Shown: piece after piece, positions 49,469 to 57,783 of the stretch | Position numbering within the stretch: position 1 is the first letter of the stretch | Layout: every line of letters starts with the position of its first letter | Assembly (NCBI RefSeq): GCF_000019725.1 | Contig: NC_010505.1 | Coordinates: 1,054,001 to 1,118,000, forward strand | Direction of reading: 5' to 3' | DNA from: Methylobacterium radiotolerans JCM 2831 | Lineage (GTDB): Bacteria > Pseudomonadota > Alphaproteobacteria > Rhizobiales > Beijerinckiaceae | DNA: 64,000 nt | Position numbers and translations under genes: made by a program | Notes under the pieces: model-generated | Seen by the model: the letters and a program-made list of their open reading frames with translations, nothing else | Database searches by the model: none | What the model was told of the DNA's origin: nothing

Positions 49469-50662
49469 ATGCCCCTGTCGACCTCGCTTCCTCTCGCCGC
49501 CGGCCTCGTTCTGCTGGCCCTCGCAGGCCCGGCCGCCGCGCAGGCGGGCAAGGCCGAGGCGCCGATTCCGGCCGCGACCCTCGCCCTGATGGCGCAGAAG
49601 GGCGTGACGGCCGCCTCGCCGGTCCTGTTCCGGGCCTACAAGAAGGAATCGGAGATCGAGGTCTGGAAGAAGGGCGCGGCGGGCTATGTCTACATCAAGA
49701 CCTTCCCGATCTGCCGCTGGTCCGGCCAGCTCGGGCCGAAGCGCAGGAGCGGCGATCGGCAGACCCCGGAGGGGTTCTACTCGGTGCCCCGGCGCCAGAT
49801 GAACCCGAACTCACACTACTACCTGTCCTTCGACGTCGGCTATCCCAACGCCTACGACCGGGCCCATGGCGGCACCGGCTCCGCCGTGATGGTGCACGGG
49901 ATCTGCTCGTCCATGGGCTGCTTCGCCATGACCAACGGCACGGTCGGCGAGATCTACGCCATCGCCCGGGACGCGCTGAACGGCGGGCAGGCGGCCTTCC
50001 AGTTCCAGTCCTACCCGTTCCGGATGACGGCCGAGAACATGGCCCGCCACCGGACCGACCCCAACATCGCCTTCTGGCGGGACCTCAAGGCCGGCTCCGA
50101 CCGGTTCGAGGTCAGCCGGGAGGAGCTGCAGGTCTCGGTGGTCGCCGGCCGCTACGCCTTCGCGCCCGCGCGGGATCCCGCCGTCGAGGCGGCCGTCACC
50201 ACCCGCCGGGCGGTCGAGGAGGCGCGGATGACCGCGCTCGCCGAGGCGGGCGAGCCCGCCGTCCGCACCACCTATTCCGACGGCGGCCAGAACGCCTTCT
50301 GGGCGGCCTACACGGCCCGGGGCGGGGCGGTGGGGGACATCAGCCGGCCGGAAGCCCTGGCCTTCGCCGGCCAGGAGGTGGTGGTCGTTCCGGGCCACCG
50401 CGCCCATCGCCCGGTGCCCGACACGGTCTGGGCCGGCTGGGCCGCGCCCGAGTCGGGCCTGTCGCCGCGGCAGATGGCGGGCTTCGTGCCGGTCTACGAG
50501 CGCGCGCCCGATCCGTTCGGGGCGCTGGTCGCGCCGCTCCCGACGCGGTACAGCGACGCACTCCCGTCCTGGCTGGCCGCGGGACTCGCCGGATCGGCGG
50601 CCGGACGCCCCATTCTTGCCGGGTCGGCGGCCGGTCTCATGGCCGCCGCGGAGCCCCTCTGA
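49469..50662 (+). CDS. Exported L,D-transpeptidase (YkuD domain) with long C-terminal extension
   Basis: 397 residues from the ATG at 49469. Signal peptide LPLAAGLVLLALAGPAAA then QA. The catalytic domain covers about 55-190: FRAYKKESEIEVWKKGAAGY, KRRSGDRQTPEGFYSVP, then HGICSSMGCFAMTN with the nucleophilic Cys in SMGC. This GDxxTPEG/SMGCFAM form is the YafK-like branch, distinct from the ErfK-like enzyme at 25310. E. coli YafK (DpaA) removes Lpp from peptidoglycan, so hydrolase activity is possible. The 200-residue C-terminal part has no recognised domain and is Ala/Gly/Pro rich. Confidence 0.88.
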   Translation: MPLSTSLPLAAGLVLLALAGPAAAQAGKAEAPIPAATLALMAQKGVTAASPVLFRAYKKESEIEVWKKGAAGYVYIKTFPICRWSGQLGPKRRSGDRQTPEGFYSVPRRQMNPNSHYYLSFDVGYPNAYDRAHGGTGSAVMVHGICSSMGCFAMTNGTVGEIYAIARDALNGGQAAFQFQSYPFRMTAENMARHRTDPNIAFWRDLKAGSDRFEVSREELQVSVVAGRYAFAPARDPAVEAAVTTRRAVEEARMTALAEAGEPAVRTTYSDGGQNAFWAAYTARGGAVGDISRPEALAFAGQEVVVVPGHRAHRPVPDTVWAGWAAPESGLSPRQMAGFVPVYERAPDPFGALVAPLPTRYSDALPSWLAAGLAGSAAGRPILAGSAAGLMAAAEPL

Positions 50663-50740
50663 GCATGCGAAGGCCCGTCGCGGCGGCCCGTGCGTGTGCG
50701 CGGACGCACATCACGGCCGCGTGCGGCACACCAATTCATG

Positions 50741-50787
50741 ATACGGCAGGGGATGAGCGGTACACCTGCTCCGTCGGCCTGCCGTAT
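50741..50787. promoter_or_regulatory. Perfect 10-bp inverted repeat before the MBL-fold gene
   Basis: ATACGGCAGG (50741-50750) and CCTGCCGTAT (50778-50787), 27 bases apart. It lies 80-130 bases upstream of the hydrolase start and 80 bases after the transpeptidase stop; it could be an operator, or a weak terminator stem. Confidence 0.4.
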
Positions 50788-50867
50788 TCAAAGCTACCTT
50801 CCCGGAACGGCGACGGGGTTTCGATCATAAGTGATCGGGACTGACTGTCCGCGGATTCGTGATCGCC

Positions 50868-51809
50868 ATGTCGAACAGTTCCGAGCCGACCATCCTGGCG
50901 GCCGACCAGGACCTCGCACTCCGCTTCTGGGGCGTCCGCGGCTCGACGCCCGTCAGCGGCCCGCAATACGCCGAGTTCGGCGGCAGCACGCCCTGCATCG
51001 AGGTGCGGTGCGGCCAGCGCATGTTCATCGTCGACGCGGGCTCGGGCATCTACAACCTCGGGCAGGGTCACCGGACCGATCTGCCCCAGGAAGTCGACCT
51101 GCTGTTCAGCCATCTGCATCTCGACCACACCGCGGGTCTGCCCTTCTTCAAGCCGGCGGTCCTCGATCCCGACCGGGTCATCAACACCTACTGCGGCAAC
51201 CTCGGCGGCGAATCGGCCGGGCCGACCCTCGACCGCCTGTTCGCGCCGCCGCTCTTCCCGGTTACGCTCGACAAGCTGTGCTGCACCTTTCACCACCACG
51301 GCTTCGAGGCGGGCCAGACCCTGGCTTTCCCGGACGGGACGCGGGTCGCCACGATCATGCTGAACCATCCGCAGGGCTCGGTCGGGTACCGGTTCGAGCA
51401 CGGCGGCCGGCGCCTGTGCCTGATCAGCGACATCGAGCACAGCGACCCGTGGCCGGATCCGGAGCTCGCCGCCTTCGTCGCCGACGCCGACCTGATGGTC
51501 TACGACGGCATGTTCACCGACGGGGAGTATCCGACCTGCCGGGGCTGGGGCCACTCGACCTGGCAGAAGGGCGTGGAGCTCGCCCGGAACGCGGGCGTCA
51601 AGGCGCTCGGGATCATCCACCTGCACCCGGCCCATTCCGACACGGCGCTGCGCGACATGGAGGCCGACCTCCAGGCCGAGATGCCGACGGCGTTCATCGC
51701 GCGCGAGCGGCAGAGCCTGATCGTGGGCGCGCCGCGGGCGGTGAGCGGCCGGCCGAGCGGACGCCCGGCCGTGGCGCGGGAGATGCGCCGCCGGATCAAG
51801 GTTGCCTGA
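50868..51809 (+). CDS. MBL-fold metallohydrolase
   Basis: Metallo-beta-lactamase fold, 313 residues from the ATG at 50868 (GTG at 50859 adds three). LRFWGVRGSTPVSGPQYAEF is the start text of a phosphodiesterase-like MBL subgroup. The metal motif HLHLDHTAG gives three His and one Asp. Further metal residues are likely in TIMLNHPQGSVGYRF, SDIEHSD and the final IIHLHPAHSD. Similar proteins are often annotated as cyclic-nucleotide or RNase Z-like hydrolases; substrate unknown. No signal peptide, so cytoplasmic. Confidence 0.88.
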   Translation: MSNSSEPTILAADQDLALRFWGVRGSTPVSGPQYAEFGGSTPCIEVRCGQRMFIVDAGSGIYNLGQGHRTDLPQEVDLLFSHLHLDHTAGLPFFKPAVLDPDRVINTYCGNLGGESAGPTLDRLFAPPLFPVTLDKLCCTFHHHGFEAGQTLAFPDGTRVATIMLNHPQGSVGYRFEHGGRRLCLISDIEHSDPWPDPELAAFVADADLMVYDGMFTDGEYPTCRGWGHSTWQKGVELARNAGVKALGIIHLHPAHSDTALRDMEADLQAEMPTAFIARERQSLIVGAPRAVSGRPSGRPAVAREMRRRIKVA

Positions 51810-51818
51810 GGCGCGGAG

Positions 51819-52013
51819 TCAGGCGGAGCGCCGCCTGCGGGTCCGGCTGTACCGGGCCCAGGTGAACAGAACGAACAGCGCGACGCCGATGATCAGGATG
51901 CTCCAGCCGTAGTTGCTGACGAGCTGCGCGTCGATCGGGTGGCCGACATACCCGAGCGCCACCAGCAGACCGAACACCGCGATCGCCGCGGAAACGAGCA
52001 TCCCTACAATCAT
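51819..52013 (-). CDS. Small two-helix membrane protein
   Basis: 64 residues from the ATG at 52013, with GGGGA just upstream. Helix 1 IVGMLVSAAIAVFGLLVALG, a short loop (HPIDAQLVSNYG), helix 2 WSILIIGVALFVLFTWARYS and a strongly basic C-terminus RTRRRRSA that should stay in the cytoplasm. No family recognised. It converges with the MBL-fold gene and is divergent from the NDUFA9-like gene. Confidence 0.6.
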   Translation of the reverse strand: MIVGMLVSAAIAVFGLLVALGYVGHPIDAQLVSNYGWSILIIGVALFVLFTWARYSRTRRRRSA

Positions 52014-52271
52014 CGAAGTCCCCGGCGCGTCCCATCCGCGCGATTCGGCAGGGCCGTATGGTGGGGAAGAATGCGCGGCGGCCGCACCCGTTCCAGCGCT
52101 GTGACCAGCGTCGCGCCGGCGGCGCTCGGGCCTCCGGCAGCGGTCATCCGCGCCGCGCTGTTCACCGGAATGGCGCGGCGGTGCATTCGGCGGCTCCCAT
52201 CGCGCCGAAGTTAGGCTAAGTAGGCCGCCTGACGGCGCCCCGGGGCGCGCGAGGAGCTCGAGACCACGGCG

Positions 52272-53510
52272 ATGAGCGGCCAAGACAACACGACGGCGTC
52301 CGCGACGGCGCACACCAGTCCGCAGACGCGTTCCGTCGCCGCGCCGGGTTCCCTGCGCCCCCAGGACCAGCTCGTGACGATCTACGGCGGTTCCGGCTTC
52401 CTGGGCCGGCACGTGGTGCGGGCGCTGGCGAAGCGCGGCTACCGGATCCGCGTCGCGGTGCGCCGGCCGGACCTCGCGCTGTTCCTGCAGCCGCTGGGGA
52501 AGGTCAACCAGATCGTCGCCGTCCAGGCGAACCTGCGCTACCCGGATTCGGTCGCCCGGGCCGCCGAGCGGTCGGACGTGCTGATCAACCTCGTCGGCAT
52601 CCTGCAGGAGACAGGCTCCCAGAGCTTCGCACGGCTGCAGGTCGACGGGGCCGAGGCGATCGCCCGCGCCGCGGCGCGCCAGGGCGCCCGGATGATCCAG
52701 GTCTCGGCGATCGGCGCCGATCCGGCCTCGCCGTCGCTCTACGCGCGCACCAAGGCGGAGGGTGAGGCACGGGTCTTCGCCGCCTGCCCGGACGCGGTCG
52801 TGTTCCGGCCCTCGCTGATCTTCGGGCCCGGCGACAGCTTCTTCAACCGCTTCGCCGGCCTCGCCCGGGCGCTCCCGGTCCTGCCGCTGGCCGGCGGCCA
52901 GTCGCGCTTCCAGCCGGCCTTCGTGGGCGACGTCGCCGAGGCGATCGCCCGCGCGGTCGACGGCACCGTCGCGCCCGGCAAGGTCTACGAACTCGGCGGC
53001 CCGGAGGTGGGCACGCTCGAGCACTTCGTGCGCTACATGCTGAAGACGATCCGGCGGAAGCGGGTGGTCGTGGACCTGCCCGTGCCGGCGGCCAAGCTCC
53101 AGGCCCGCATGCTGGAGATCGCCGACACCCTGACCTTCGGCCTCCTGCCGGACTCGCTGAAGCTGACCCGCGATCAGGTCACCCTGCTCCAGAACGACAA
53201 CGTCGTCTCGGAGGCCGCCAAGGCCGAGGGCAGGACCTTCGAGGGGATCGGGATCACGCCGACCGCCGCCGAGGCCGTGGTGCCGGGCTATCTCTGGACC
53301 TTCCGCAAGGCCGGCCAGTTCGCCACCGATCGGGACGAGGAGTACCTGTCGGAGGTGCCCGACACGATGGCGTCGCAGCCCCTGGCGGCCGGCTCGCAGC
53401 ACCGCCCGAAGACCGCCTCCGGCCCGGCGATCGGCGCCGATGCCGGCAGCTCGCCGGGCGCCGGACAGGGCAGCATGGGCGTGCGCTGGGGAACCCGGAA
53501 CCCGGGCTAG
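52272..53510 (+). CDS. NDUFA9-like atypical short-chain dehydrogenase/reductase
   Basis: 412 residues. A 33-residue Ser/Thr-rich start leads to the NAD(P)-binding motif VTIYGGSGFLGRHVVRAL. Atypical SDR features include NLVGILQETGSQSFARLQVD, VSAIGADPASPSLYARTKAE and FRPSLIFGPGDSFFNRFAGL. This is the alphaproteobacterial homologue of the mitochondrial complex I accessory subunit NDUFA9, in which the C-terminal region binds lipids or quinone-site partners. A 75-residue Gly/Ser-rich tail ends the protein. Whether it binds complex I in bacteria is unproven. Confidence 0.9.
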   Translation: MSGQDNTTASATAHTSPQTRSVAAPGSLRPQDQLVTIYGGSGFLGRHVVRALAKRGYRIRVAVRRPDLALFLQPLGKVNQIVAVQANLRYPDSVARAAERSDVLINLVGILQETGSQSFARLQVDGAEAIARAAARQGARMIQVSAIGADPASPSLYARTKAEGEARVFAACPDAVVFRPSLIFGPGDSFFNRFAGLARALPVLPLAGGQSRFQPAFVGDVAEAIARAVDGTVAPGKVYELGGPEVGTLEHFVRYMLKTIRRKRVVVDLPVPAAKLQARMLEIADTLTFGLLPDSLKLTRDQVTLLQNDNVVSEAAKAEGRTFEGIGITPTAAEAVVPGYLWTFRKAGQFATDRDEEYLSEVPDTMASQPLAAGSQHRPKTASGPAIGADAGSSPGAGQGSMGVRWGTRNPG

Positions 53511-53536
53511 GTGACGGCCCGCGCCCGGATCGCGCC

Positions 53537-54553
53537 GTGAGCGCGCCCTCTCCCCACGCGGCCGGCGGCCCCGCCGCGCGGCGCATCCTCGTCACCGGGG
53601 CGGCGGGCTTCGTGGGCGGCCACGTGCTGCCGCTCCTGGCGGGGTCGACGGCGCGGGCGGGCGACTGCGTGGCCGGGATCGGGCGGGGGCGGTCGCCGCG
53701 CCTGCCGGAGGGGGTCACCTACGCGGCGATCGACCTCCTCGACGAGGCCGCGCTCGGCGGCTTCGTGGCGCGGTTCCGGCCGACCGCGATCCTCCACCTG
53801 GCGGGCCTCGCCTCGGTGGCGGATTCCGCGAGCGGTCCGGGCCAGACGTGGCGGGTCAACGTCAACGGCCTGATGAACCTCGTGGCCGCGGTGGAGGCGG
53901 TGCCGGGCTGCACCTTCTTCTTCGTCAGCTCCGGCGAAGTCTACGGCAGCGCCTTCCTGGCGGGCCACGCCCTGAGCGAAGCGGTCGAGCCGCTGCCGCG
54001 CAACACCTACGCGCGGTCGAAATGGGTGGGCGAGCAGCTGCTCCGCGACCTGCTGCCCCGGATCGGCGTGAAGCTCGTCGTGCTGCGGCCGTTCAACCAT
54101 ATCGGCCCCGGCCAGGACGAGCGCTTCGTCGTGGCCTCCTTCGCGGGCCAGATCGCCCGGATCGAGGCCGGCCTCGTGCCGCCGTGCCTGGAGGTCGGCA
54201 ATCTCTCCTCCTACCGCGACTTCCTCGACGTCGCCGACGTGGCGAACGCCTATGCCGACCTGATCGGCCGGGCGGACTCCCTGGCGGACGGGAGCGTCTT
54301 CAATATCAGCTCGGGCCAGCCGCGGACGATCGCCAGCGTCCTCGAGGATCTGCGCGCCCGCGCCCGGGTCCCGTTCGAGATCCGCGTCGCCCCGGAGCGG
54401 GTGCGGCCGACCGAGATTCCCCTGGCCGCGGGCGATGCCGGCCGCCTCCACGCCGCCACCGGCTGGCAGCCGCGGGTCTCGTGGGACGCGGCCCTGACCC
54501 GGGTTCTGGACGACGCGCGGGCGCGCTTGGCGGACGCGCAGGGGTCCAGTTGA
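53537..54553 (+). CDS. NAD-dependent nucleotide-sugar epimerase/dehydratase (RMD-like)
   Basis: Extended SDR, 338 residues from the GTG at 53537, 26 bases after the NDUFA9-like gene. Motif VTGAAGFVGGHVLPLL binds NAD(P). The catalytic Ser is in FVSSGEVYG and the YxxxK pair in YARSKW. RPFNHIGPGQDERFVVASFA and NISSGQPRTIASVLEDL resemble GDP-4-keto-6-deoxymannose reductase, a nucleotide-sugar step for surface polysaccharide. Substrate is an inference. No other sugar genes are adjacent. Confidence 0.87.
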   Translation: MSAPSPHAAGGPAARRILVTGAAGFVGGHVLPLLAGSTARAGDCVAGIGRGRSPRLPEGVTYAAIDLLDEAALGGFVARFRPTAILHLAGLASVADSASGPGQTWRVNVNGLMNLVAAVEAVPGCTFFFVSSGEVYGSAFLAGHALSEAVEPLPRNTYARSKWVGEQLLRDLLPRIGVKLVVLRPFNHIGPGQDERFVVASFAGQIARIEAGLVPPCLEVGNLSSYRDFLDVADVANAYADLIGRADSLADGSVFNISSGQPRTIASVLEDLRARARVPFEIRVAPERVRPTEIPLAAGDAGRLHAATGWQPRVSWDAALTRVLDDARARLADAQGSS

Positions 54554-54581
54554 GGCGGGAGGTCTCGCACCGAAGCGGCGC

Positions 54582-55379
54582 TCACCGCTCCGCGACGGCG
54601 ATCAGCGCGGTGGAGGGGATCGGCAGGACGGGCCGGCCGCCCGCCACGCGCCGCGCCTCCGCGGTCACCGCGGCCCGGTCGTCCGCACTCAGGTCGACCC
54701 AGTCCGGCGACAGGCCGAACACCGTGTCGGGGTCGTCCAGCAGGGCGACGTCGAGGGCGTAGTCGAAGGTCACGCGTTCGATCCGGGGCGGTCCATATCC
54801 GGCCGCGACCATCTCCCGGGTGAACCCGGCCGGATCGCCGAGCACCCGCACCCCTTCGGGCATCGCCCGGCTCTCGCGCTCGGGGAACAGCCGGCGGCGG
54901 ATCTCGCCGAGCAGCAGGAACGTCGCCGCGCCCTGATCCTGCCACGTCGCGACGATGCCCCAGCCCCCGGGCCGCGTCACGCGCGCCATCTCGGCGAGCC
55001 CCTTCCGCCAGTCGGGGAACATGATCACCCCGAAGATCGAGAACACCGCGTCGAAGCCGCCGTCGGGAAGGGCGAGCGCCTGGCCGTCCATGACCCGCGC
55101 CTCGACATTGGCCGAGCCCGCCCCGGCGACGCGCGCGACCATGCCCGGCGAGAAGTCGACCGCCAGGACCTGCGCCCCCGTCCGCGCCGCGGCCAGCGCG
55201 AGGGCGCCGGTGCCGGCCGCGACGTCGAGGACGCGGCTGCTTTCGGTCAGCGGCACTCGCGCGAGCGCCGCCTCGGCGAAGCGCGCCGTGAACGGGTGGG
55301 CGGTCGTCGCGTAGTGCTCGGCGACCTTGTCCCACCGATCCGGGTTCTCGAACTCGCGCATCGCCACGACCCTCGCCAT
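54582..55379 (-). CDS. SAM-dependent class I methyltransferase (UbiE/COQ5-like)
   Basis: 265 residues from the ATG at 55379; ATG 55361 is also in frame. Motif I VLDVAAGTGALALAAARTGA, then VLAVDFSPGMVARV, motif II FDAVFSIFGVIMFPDW and the post-motif RVTRPGGWGIVATWQD. Substrate is a small molecule by family; unspecified. Divergent from an Rrf2-type regulator whose likely site lies 7 bases before this ATG, so it is probably repressed by it. Confidence 0.87.
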   Translation of the reverse strand: MARVVAMREFENPDRWDKVAEHYATTAHPFTARFAEAALARVPLTESSRVLDVAAGTGALALAAARTGAQVLAVDFSPGMVARVAGAGSANVEARVMDGQALALPDGGFDAVFSIFGVIMFPDWRKGLAEMARVTRPGGWGIVATWQDQGAATFLLLGEIRRRLFPERESRAMPEGVRVLGDPAGFTREMVAAGYGPPRIERVTFDYALDVALLDDPDTVFGLSPDWVDLSADDRAAVTAEARRVAGGRPVLPIPSTALIAVAER

Positions 55380-55385
55380 CACGCA

Positions 55386-55399
55386 ACTTGATAAGTATC
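55386..55399. promoter_or_regulatory. Overlapping dyads in the methyltransferase/Rrf2 intergenic region
   Basis: ACTT-GAT-AAGT (55386-55396) overlaps GATA-AG-TATC (55390-55399). This compact AT-rich dyad stands out in GC-rich DNA and lies 7 bases from the methyltransferase ATG and about 40 bases from the regulator ATG. It is a likely operator for the divergent Rrf2 protein. Confidence 0.5.
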
Positions 55400-55436
55400 G
55401 TGATGGCGCGCGGTTGCCAATCCCGAGTTCGGTGTG

Positions 55437-55904
55437 ATGGATCGACGGGTGCGCACCGACAGCCGCCTCTCCCGAACGCTCCATGTGCTGCTTCACATGG
55501 CGCGCCACGACGGACCGATGACGTCCGAGGCGATCGGGCGGATGCTCGGGACGAACCCCGTGGTCGTCCGCCGCACGATGGCCGGGCTCCGGAACGCGGG
55601 CTACGTGAAATCGGAGAAGGGGCACGGCGGCGGATGGACCATCGCGGCGGACCTGAGCGCGGTCTCGTTGCTCGACGTCCACCGCGCGGTCGGCGGTCCG
55701 CGCATCTTCGCGATCGGCAGCGATCGCGCGAACCCGGCCTGCGCCGTCGAGAAGGTCGTCAACGAGGCGGTCGAGGAAACGCTGCGCGAGGCCGAGGCCC
55801 TCCTGATCGCGCGGCTCGGTTCCGTCAGCCTCGCCGAGCTCGCGCGGAGCTTCGACGCCCGGTGTCGGCCCGGGGGGCCGTCGGACGCCTCGAGCTGCGC
55901 GTGA
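55437..55904 (+). CDS. Rrf2-family transcriptional regulator
   Basis: 155 residues. Winged helix at about 8-70: RLSRTLHVLLHMARHDGPMT, EAIGRMLGTNPVVVRRTMAG and the wing SEKGHGGGWTIA, all typical of Rrf2. The iron-sulfur cysteine triplet of IscR/NsrR is not conserved; only Cys in NPACAVEKV and two near the C-terminus are seen, so this is more like the YwnA branch that senses small molecules or thiols. It probably controls the divergent methyltransferase. A strong hairpin follows. Confidence 0.88.
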   Translation: MDRRVRTDSRLSRTLHVLLHMARHDGPMTSEAIGRMLGTNPVVVRRTMAGLRNAGYVKSEKGHGGGWTIAADLSAVSLLDVHRAVGGPRIFAIGSDRANPACAVEKVVNEAVEETLREAEALLIARLGSVSLAELARSFDARCRPGGPSDASSCA

Positions 55905-55909
55905 CGCCG

Positions 55910-55937
55910 GGCGCGACGCCGGGCCCGGCGTCGCGCC
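55910..55937 (+). terminator. Hairpin after the Rrf2 gene
   Basis: A 28-base perfect palindrome: GGCGCGACGCC, loop GGGCCC, GGCGTCGCGCC (11-bp stem). It lies 5 bases past the stop. No T-tract. Confidence 0.6.
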
Positions 55938-56160
55938 GATAAGCAGCCTCATGAAACTGCTTCATCGAAGCTCTGCTCCGGCTCTCCGGCCGCTCATCCA
56001 TGATCCGTGCCCCCTGGTCGGCGCCCGGACGATGCCCGAGGCACGCCGCGCGACCGGGATCGCGGTCCGGATCGGGGACCGGATCGCGCCGGGCGGTTGC
56101 CGCGCCGACGGCCAGACGCCATGCTCCGCGTCGACGCGGACCAGCACGAGATGATCGGCC

Positions 56161-56538
56161 ATGGGCCTTCTGGACGGATTGCTCGGACACGGCTCGGCCG
56201 TCGACGCGGCCTCCCTGGAGCGCCGGCTCGCCGGCATCCTGATCGAGGGCGAGACGGCGCGGCTCGCCTTCAAGATCATCCGGGACGTGTTCGTGTTCAC
56301 CGAGCGCCGCGTCATCCTGATCGACGTCCAGGGCGTGACCGGCAGCAAGGTCGAGTTCCTGTCGGTGCCGTACCGCGCGATCGTGCGCTTCTCGGTCGAG
56401 ACCGCCGGCACGTTCGACCTCGACGCCGAGTTGAAGATCTGGGTCTCGGGGGCGGCGGAGCCGATCCAGCGGACCTTGAAGAAGGGCGCGGATGTCCGGG
56501 GCATCCAGCGGGCCCTCGCCGAGGGCGTGCTGCGCTAG
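56161..56538 (+). CDS. Bacterial PH-domain protein
   Basis: 125 residues forming a single bacterial pleckstrin-homology domain (bPH_1): GLLDGLLGHGSAVDAASLER, then strands ARLAFKIIRDVFVFTERRVI, LIDVQGVTGSKVEFLSVPYR, IVRFSVETAG and the C-terminal helix VRGIQRALAEGVL. Family members occur as cytosolic stress proteins of unknown function. Stand-alone; no partner gene. Confidence 0.82.
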   Translation: MGLLDGLLGHGSAVDAASLERRLAGILIEGETARLAFKIIRDVFVFTERRVILIDVQGVTGSKVEFLSVPYRAIVRFSVETAGTFDLDAELKIWVSGAAEPIQRTLKKGADVRGIQRALAEGVLR

Positions 56539-56575
56539 CCCGGGACACGGCACGCGCCGGCAGGCGACGGCCCGC

Positions 56576-57772
56576 CTACCGGACCACGCCCCTGGCCCGC
56601 AGCGCGTCGCGCGCGTCCTCCGGATACTCCAGCTGCTCCGCCAGGATCTCGGCGCTCGAATCCCCGAGGCCCGGCGGCATCCGCCGCACCGGCAGCCGGC
56701 GCCCGTCGAGCCGGTAGGGCGGGGCGATGACGTGGGCGTTCTCCGACGCCGCGACCACCAGCCCGGCCTCCCGGGCGCGGTCGCAGGTGAGCGCCTCGCG
56801 CAGGCCCATCACCTCGCCGCAGGGGATGCCCGCGGCCCTGAGCCGCGCGATCAGCGGCGCGCGCTCCCACTTGGCGAGCTCGGCCTCCAGCACCGGGATG
56901 AAGGCGGCGCGGTTGCGCGACCGGTCGAGATTGCTGGCGAAGCGCGGGTCGGCGACCCAGTCCGGGCGCTCCAGCACCTGCTCGCAGAAGCGGCGGTACT
57001 GCCCGTTGTTGCCGACCGTGATCACCACCGGCCCGTCGCCGGCCTCGAACACCCCGTAGGGTACGATCGACGGGTGGGCGTTGCCGTAGCGGGGCGGATC
57101 GATCCCGCGGGCGAGCGCCTCGAGGCCGTAATAGGAGGTCAGCGCCACGCCACAGTCGAACAGGGCGAGGTCGACGGTCCGGCCGCGCCCGGTCCGCTCC
57201 CGCTGGTACAGGGCCGCCAGCACGGCCTGGGCGGCGAACTGGCCGGTGAACAGGTCGACCGCCGCGACCCCGAACTTGAGCGGCGGTCCACCGGCCTCGC
57301 CGTTGAGCGCCATCACACCGGATTCGCCCTGGACCACGAGGTCGTAGCCGGGCCGGCCGGCCTCCGAGCCGTCGGAGCTGTAGCCGGCGATCGAGCAGTA
57401 GATCAGGCCGGGATTCTCCGCCGCGAGCGCCGCGTAGCCGAGGCCGAGCTTCTCGGCCCCGCCGGTCTTGAAGTTCTGGACCAGCACGTCGCTGTCGCGG
57501 GCCAGAGCCTTCACGATCGCCAGGCCGTCCGGCGTGGCGAGGTCGACGCCGATCGAGCGCTTGTTGCGGTTCACGCTGTCGAAATACGAGGTGTTGCCGG
57601 GGCTCGTCGGCACGCCCCAGTCGCGGGTGTCGTCGCCGCGCTCCGGGTGCTCGACCTTGATCACGTCGGCGCCGAGATCGCCCAGCACCTGCGCGCACCA
57701 GGGTCCGGCCAGGACCCGGGACAGGTCGAGGACGCGGATTCCGGCGAGCGGCAGGTCGGCAACGGCATCCAT
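56576..57772 (-). CDS. CaiB/BaiF family (class III) CoA-transferase
   Basis: Moves CoA between acids, activating a carboxylic acid without ATP. 398 residues. N-terminal GIRVLDLSRVLAGPWCAQVL and GADVIKVEHPERGD are hallmark texts; NRNKRSIGVDLATPDG and the catalytic Asp in GYDLVVQGESG follow, then NIVPYG-type and GNAHPSIVPYGVFEAGDGPV segments. Last gene of the leftward operon; it lies 11 bases downstream of the IclR gene. Acid substrate unknown. Confidence 0.92.
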   Translation of the reverse strand: MDAVADLPLAGIRVLDLSRVLAGPWCAQVLGDLGADVIKVEHPERGDDTRDWGVPTSPGNTSYFDSVNRNKRSIGVDLATPDGLAIVKALARDSDVLVQNFKTGGAEKLGLGYAALAAENPGLIYCSIAGYSSDGSEAGRPGYDLVVQGESGVMALNGEAGGPPLKFGVAAVDLFTGQFAAQAVLAALYQRERTGRGRTVDLALFDCGVALTSYYGLEALARGIDPPRYGNAHPSIVPYGVFEAGDGPVVITVGNNGQYRRFCEQVLERPDWVADPRFASNLDRSRNRAAFIPVLEAELAKWERAPLIARLRAAGIPCGEVMGLREALTCDRAREAGLVVAASENAHVIAPPYRLDGRRLPVRRMPPGLGDSSAEILAEQLEYPEDARDALRARGVVR

Positions 57773-57783
57773 CGCGAAAGTCC

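Noticed and set aside
46545..49589. A 1000-codon plus-strand frame overlapping the ABC-like gene
   Set aside because: It is the neighbouring frame of the same strand and gives Arg/Ala/Pro-rich text without membrane helices. The 46741-49326 frame has helices, ABC-like motifs and a ribosome site.
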